From Blastococcus aggregatus (GTDB taxonomy: Bacteria > Actinomycetota > Actinomycetes > Mycobacteriales > Geodermatophilaceae), in NCBI RefSeq assembly GCF_900221005.1, contig NZ_OBQI01000007.1:209062-273061 (forward strand): DNA of 64,000 bases. The letters are read 5' to 3'. Made by a program: the position numbers and the translations under genes. Shown piece by piece: positions 61,101-64,000 of this stretch (position 1 is its first letter; every line of letters begins with the position of its first letter). The notes under the pieces were generated by a model. The model was not told the origin of the DNA. It searched no databases and saw only the letters and a program-made list of their open reading frames with translations.

Positions 61101-63679
61101 AACCGGTCACCGTTCTTCACCCACTCGGTGGCAGTGATCGGCAAATGCCGGTTGTTGGTGCGGGTGATGATGGGGTCCCCAGCGCCGACCCGGGTGCCGT
61201 CTGCCAGCTCGACCTCCGCACCCGGCGAGGAGGCGGCGCGGGTCAGCCGGTCAGCCCGCGCCCGCTGGTTCAGCTGCGCGACCAGCTCCCGGGTCGCGGC
61301 CAGCAGCAGCGCGTCCACACCGCGGTCGCGGTCGGCGGCCCAGGCGGCGTAGGCCTGCTCGGCGCAGGTGGACCGGTCCCCGACGTGGACCCGGCCGGAG
61401 TCGAGATAGAAGCCCAGCCCGAGGGTGTCGCCCTCCCGGACGGCGACGGTCGCCGCGGCCTCCGCCGGGTCATCGAAGCGCACCAACTGGGTGAGGGTGA
61501 CCGCGCCATGGGTGGCGGCGATCTCGGCCAGCAGGCCGCCGGCGGCAACCGAGGTCAGCTGCTGGTGATCGCCGACCAGGCGCACCGATCCGCCCCGCCC
61601 CAAGACGTACTCGGCCGCGCGGGCCAGCTCGACAGTGCCGGCCATGCCGGCTTCGTCGAGGACCACCAGCGTCGTCGGCCCGATGCCGGCCACCCAGTCG
61701 GGTGCTTGTCCGGCCTCGAGGCACCAGACGAGCTTGGTAAGCGTCTCGCAAGGTGCACCAAGACAAGCCCGCAGCCCGGCGGTGGCCACGGCGGAGGGCG
61801 CTAACCCGAGCACCGTCCCGCCGTCGGCGGTCCAGGTGCGGGCCAGGGTGGCCAGCGCGGTCGTCTTACCAGCGCCGGCCGGGGCGTGGGCCAGCTGCAT
61901 TCGGGCACCGCTGCAGGCCAGCTCACGGACCAGCTGCGCCTGGCCGGGATTGAGCTCCGCGCCGTTGGCCGTCGACTCAAGCAGCGCCAGCTCCACCGTG
62001 GCCGGATCGGCGCGGCGTCCCTCACCGCGCCCCGCGGCCGCCAGCAGCAGCGCCTCGGCGTCAAGCACCGCCCGGCTGGTGTAGAGCCGGGATCCGGCGA
62101 CGGTATAGACGCTGGCCCCGTCCGAGCGGCGCAGCTCCGGCGGCTCGACCACCGGGTCGCGTTCACCGAGGGGAACGGACAGGCCGGGGGACAGCGCCTC
62201 CTCGGTGACCCGGGTGACCGCGACGTCCACCTCAGCGGGAGGCAGGGCGGCGGCCCGCACTACCCGCTCCACCTCGGCGCACACGTGCCACATCTGCCAG
62301 GTAGCCCGCCCAGCCGAGATGGTGTCCAGCACCCGGGAGGCGGCCGACTGGACCCAGGCCTCGGTTACCCCCGGGCGCGGGGACCCTCGCGCGCCCAGCA
62401 CCCGGCCCAGCATCCGGTCGACGCGATTCGGGCTGCCGAGGATGGCGAGGGCTTCTCGGCGCCAGGTTGCCCGCTGCTCACCGATAGAGCGTGGCTCGTG
62501 CTTGGGGCCGCGCGTTTCCAGGGTCGCCTGCTGTGCCAGCCCGATCGCTTCCACCGCCGTGGGCGCCCGGCCGTGGTGGCGCTGGAACTCGCCCGCCAAC
62601 ACGCCTCGCCGGGCGTCGATGTCCCGACGCCGCGACGACCACGCGCTCAGCAGGCGTTGGTCCATGCCGACGATCTCCCGCACCGTCCGCCGGCCCGTTG
62701 TGATGCCGGGACGGTCGGTGAATCGAATCCCCAAGCGGGTGACCAGGTGTGCTTCCAGCCGGGTGTCGTAGCGCTCGGAGGCGGCGACGGCGGCCTTGTG
62801 CAGTACCCGTCCGTCCAGCGCACGCCAGTGTCCATCGCGGGTCTGGACCTTGTTGCTCACCGCCACGTGGCTGTGGAGGTCGGGATCGCCGGCGCGGGAG
62901 TCGCGGTGGGTGAAGACCGAGGCGATGAGTCCGGTGGTCTCCACTTGTCGCACTCCATCGGTGCCCAGCCGGGTGAAGCACGCGTTCTCCTCTAGCCAGG
63001 CCAAGACGTCGGCGACCGCGGCGGCGTGGGCTGCCTCGATCTGCTCGGCCACCCCCCGCGGGGCCAGTGCCCACAACGCCGATACGGACTTGACGGGGGA
63101 GAAGGTGAGGTCGTAGCCGGCTACCGCCGTCGTTGCCGGCCGCGAGACCCGGGCGAGGAACCCCGATAGCTCGCGGGCATCGTGCGGTGCCCGGCCGTAG
63201 GCCTCGGCGAACATGACCCGGGCGAGGTCGCTGCGGATCTTCGCTCGATCGTCGTCCGGAACCGGCGCTGTGGCCGGCTGCCCGCGTGCAGAGTTGAGAG
63301 CGGCGAACTCCTCCGCGCAGCGGGCTCGGAAGCCGTCGGCTTGAGGGGTGAAGACGTAGAAGGCCCGCCCCAGGGCTCCTGCCGCTCGGGCCTCGGTCGG
63401 CGTCTGTCCCAGGGCCAGGGTCTCTTTCTCGAGCCGGTTGGCGTCGGGATGCCGCCCCTCTCCGAAAAGCGACTTCATCTGCTCTTCGGTGACGAGCTGA
63501 CCGGCGCCCACGCCACTGAGCCCGGCGATGCCGTCGCCCACCCACCGCCCCGGGGACTCTCCCCGCTGGGAGTAGTAGTCCCCCAGGCCCGTGTGACCCC
63601 GCTCCGTCGCGTCGAACGCTGCCACCTGCCGCGTCAGGTACGTGTAGCCGTCCCCGGCGGTCAGCTTGTGCAGCGTCAT
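58181..63679 (-). CDS. MobF relaxase fused to RecD-like helicase and DnaG-type primase
   Basis: 1832 residues. N-terminal TrwC relaxase: GDGYTYLTRQ (candidate catalytic tyrosines), and the metal histidines in FTHRDSRAGDPDLHSHVAVS (about 250-270). Helicase: Walker A HAPAGAGKTTALATLA (about 595-610), LVVLDEAGMAG, RLVGDHQQLTSVAAGGLL, and GYATTVHGAQGVTAE. Then three copies of an approximately 45 residue module (about 1035-1355). The C-terminal part is DnaG-like: FPIFSRDGVIVGFVARRNPT, LVEGPLDAIAL and ATDDDTAGQQAAERIF, the Toprim motifs. ATG 63679 is chosen because MTLHKLTAGDGYTYL is the natural start; GTG 63712 is the longer option. Confidence 0.92.
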   Translation of the reverse strand: MTLHKLTAGDGYTYLTRQVAAFDATERGHTGLGDYYSQRGESPGRWVGDGIAGLSGVGAGQLVTEEQMKSLFGEGRHPDANRLEKETLALGQTPTEARAAGALGRAFYVFTPQADGFRARCAEEFAALNSARGQPATAPVPDDDRAKIRSDLARVMFAEAYGRAPHDARELSGFLARVSRPATTAVAGYDLTFSPVKSVSALWALAPRGVAEQIEAAHAAAVADVLAWLEENACFTRLGTDGVRQVETTGLIASVFTHRDSRAGDPDLHSHVAVSNKVQTRDGHWRALDGRVLHKAAVAASERYDTRLEAHLVTRLGIRFTDRPGITTGRRTVREIVGMDQRLLSAWSSRRRDIDARRGVLAGEFQRHHGRAPTAVEAIGLAQQATLETRGPKHEPRSIGEQRATWRREALAILGSPNRVDRMLGRVLGARGSPRPGVTEAWVQSAASRVLDTISAGRATWQMWHVCAEVERVVRAAALPPAEVDVAVTRVTEEALSPGLSVPLGERDPVVEPPELRRSDGASVYTVAGSRLYTSRAVLDAEALLLAAAGRGEGRRADPATVELALLESTANGAELNPGQAQLVRELACSGARMQLAHAPAGAGKTTALATLARTWTADGGTVLGLAPSAVATAGLRACLGAPCETLTKLVWCLEAGQAPDWVAGIGPTTLVVLDEAGMAGTVELARAAEYVLGRGGSVRLVGDHQQLTSVAAGGLLAEIAATHGAVTLTQLVRFDDPAEAAATVAVREGDTLGLGFYLDSGRVHVGDRSTCAEQAYAAWAADRDRGVDALLLAATRELVAQLNQRARADRLTRAASSPGAEVELADGTRVGAGDPIITRTNNRHLPITATEWVKNGDRFAVRAVGGDGSLDVVHTDTGRRISLPAGYVAEHVQLGYATTVHGAQGVTAEVCHTVLGGTESRQLLYVALSRGRAANHLYLATIGDGDPHSIVTPAAVSPPTATDLLVGMLARDGAQTSAAGARRALADPAELLHEAATRYADALHVAADHRLGAVTAEELENAAERLHAGLTAAPAWPTLRGHLALLALKGCDPAAVLRTTVEARELETATDPAAVLDHRLPVSGPAGPLRWLSGIPAALVDDPRWGPYLTARANHVIACAARVGENSAGMTAATAPTWARPLLGPDHGSLRADLAVWRAALSVPDSDRRPTGPPRRQAAERQSQTRLDEAVTATGPTRDSSVWSALADGIAPRIRRDEHWPALRDRLAAADRAGLDAAGMLAAVAAQRPLPDDLPAAALWWRMAPHVAPASVPAGPGTAGPRPDWCTTLLDLLPDQQAQGVLADPAWPALVTAVTTGTRNGWRPADLLTAALTGLPPAVTDDAVGLAEALVLQIAALTDPAPVHDPEPLPADLQPPDDAHLLPPVHAPKTATTDPADGLPCDEDAPFDPNYDTPPPAWPPRYRTPDPFTVTGGVDVADDADYLLEQHFWATAIVGRDRLIELNAQAAAFSSDHYRHSWAAGYLHDRLGTDLTADPRFTAGYAPAGWTALVDHLRGLGASDQELLAAGLALRARTGALIDRFRDRLTFPIFSRDGVIVGFVARRNPTAPDDGRAGPKYLNTPGTDLYRKGEHLFGLHESRAALAAGATPALVEGPLDAIALTLAGGEQTVGVAALGTALTDRQADLLGPYIRLHGPGILVATDDDTAGQQAAERIFWQLSTRGDDPRRLALFDGLDPADLFHREGATALRRAIDASSSLADNLLDARLTAALSDRSPAALRAALHDVSATIVALPPSRWLAHIDRVTEALGVPPGTVHKAVLDTEPITSAPRRTPTGPHRAHRSTPPYADPQRPGQTGRPSHSTPPELHQPR

Positions 63680-64000
63680 CACGGTCGCGGACCGTAGGAA
63701 GGCGGACTCCACTACGGCTGCCGCACTTCTCCAGTAGCGCGGTGGCGCCGGGCGTTGCCTGGACCGTCATCGTTCGCGTCGACGGAGCCGTGAGCGGTCT
63801 CTACGCGCCTCCACCCCGGCTTCGTCCGCTGGACCCCAGATCACTGACCCGGTGTCGGACGACTGCCGCCTTCCTCGGCCGACCGCTTGGCAGCGGCCAG
63901 CCGAAATGAGCTCCTATGTGTCAAGACGGCCCGGGAGTAGCGTCCGGGTCGGCGGTGGGTGCGGTGGACTGACCGCAGCGAAGAGCAGGTCTGGGACTGA
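63680..64000. other. Region upstream of the relaxase; oriT candidate, no gene seen
   Basis: About 320 bases to the window edge. It holds one copy of CTCCAGT (63729-63735), matching half of the element's ACTGGAG repeat, and a short hairpin CGCT-TGGC-AGCG near 63884. MobF elements often have oriT just upstream of the relaxase gene, so oriT may be here, but no nic motif could be assigned. Confidence 0.3.

Overview
The window is high-GC actinobacterial DNA with strong G/C preference at third codon positions, many GTG starts, ATGA/GTGA gene overlaps and 16 bp CsoR-type operators. Gene content (an EtfD-type Fe-S oxidoreductase, a class I P450 set, CstB-like sulfur genes and an actinobacterial-type conjugation locus) suggests an Actinomycete, perhaps Geodermatophilaceae-like. 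The family-level guess is inference.

Layout. (1) 1-8.7 kb: an MMPL transporter (cut by the left edge) divergent from a TetR regulator, a GbsR/MarR-like regulator, the membrane Fe-S protein EtfD, then a TetR-controlled P450 / 3Fe-4S ferredoxin / ferredoxin reductase operon. A decayed cholesterol-oxidase-like gene lies inside that operon. (2) 8.9-22.8 kb: a thiol, persulfide and envelope redox region. It has thioredoxin, two TauE/SafE permeases, several rhodaneses, two CstB-like persulfide dioxygenase-rhodanese fusions, a CstR-like repressor, a GntR regulator, a DsbA-like/CcdA/CPVC membrane set, and DUF2243/CtaG membrane genes. Four ATACCC-N4-GGGTAT-like boxes tie trx, both CstB-like units and the repressor gene into one probable regulon. 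(3) 22.9-28.3 kb: a small Cys protein, a truncated tRNA-Gly, an ABC exporter divergent from a NarL-type two-component system, an ACT-like protein, and a second tRNA 3' end that looks like the attachment scar of the next element. (4) 28.3 kb to beyond the right edge: an integrative conjugative element. It carries a tyrosine integrase, an excisionase-like HTH protein, an XRE regulator, a Tad/Flp pilus operon, a giant LysM-BTAD protein, a second operon encoding a conjugative type IV secretion system with coupling protein, accessory genes, a DUF5710-HNH protein, a VapBC45-like toxin-antitoxin pair and an 1832-residue relaxase-helicase-primase.

How it fits together. In the sulfur region, persulfide sensed by the CstR-like protein would relieve repression of persulfide oxidation, sulfane transfer and sulfite/thiosulfate export. 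In the element, a direct repeat ACTGGAG-N4-(A/T)CTGGAG occurs at three operon heads and may be the operator of an element-encoded regulator. The Tad pilus and the secretion system would act together at the envelope, with the relaxase processing DNA for transfer. Only one end of the element is in view, so its size and second attachment site are unknown.
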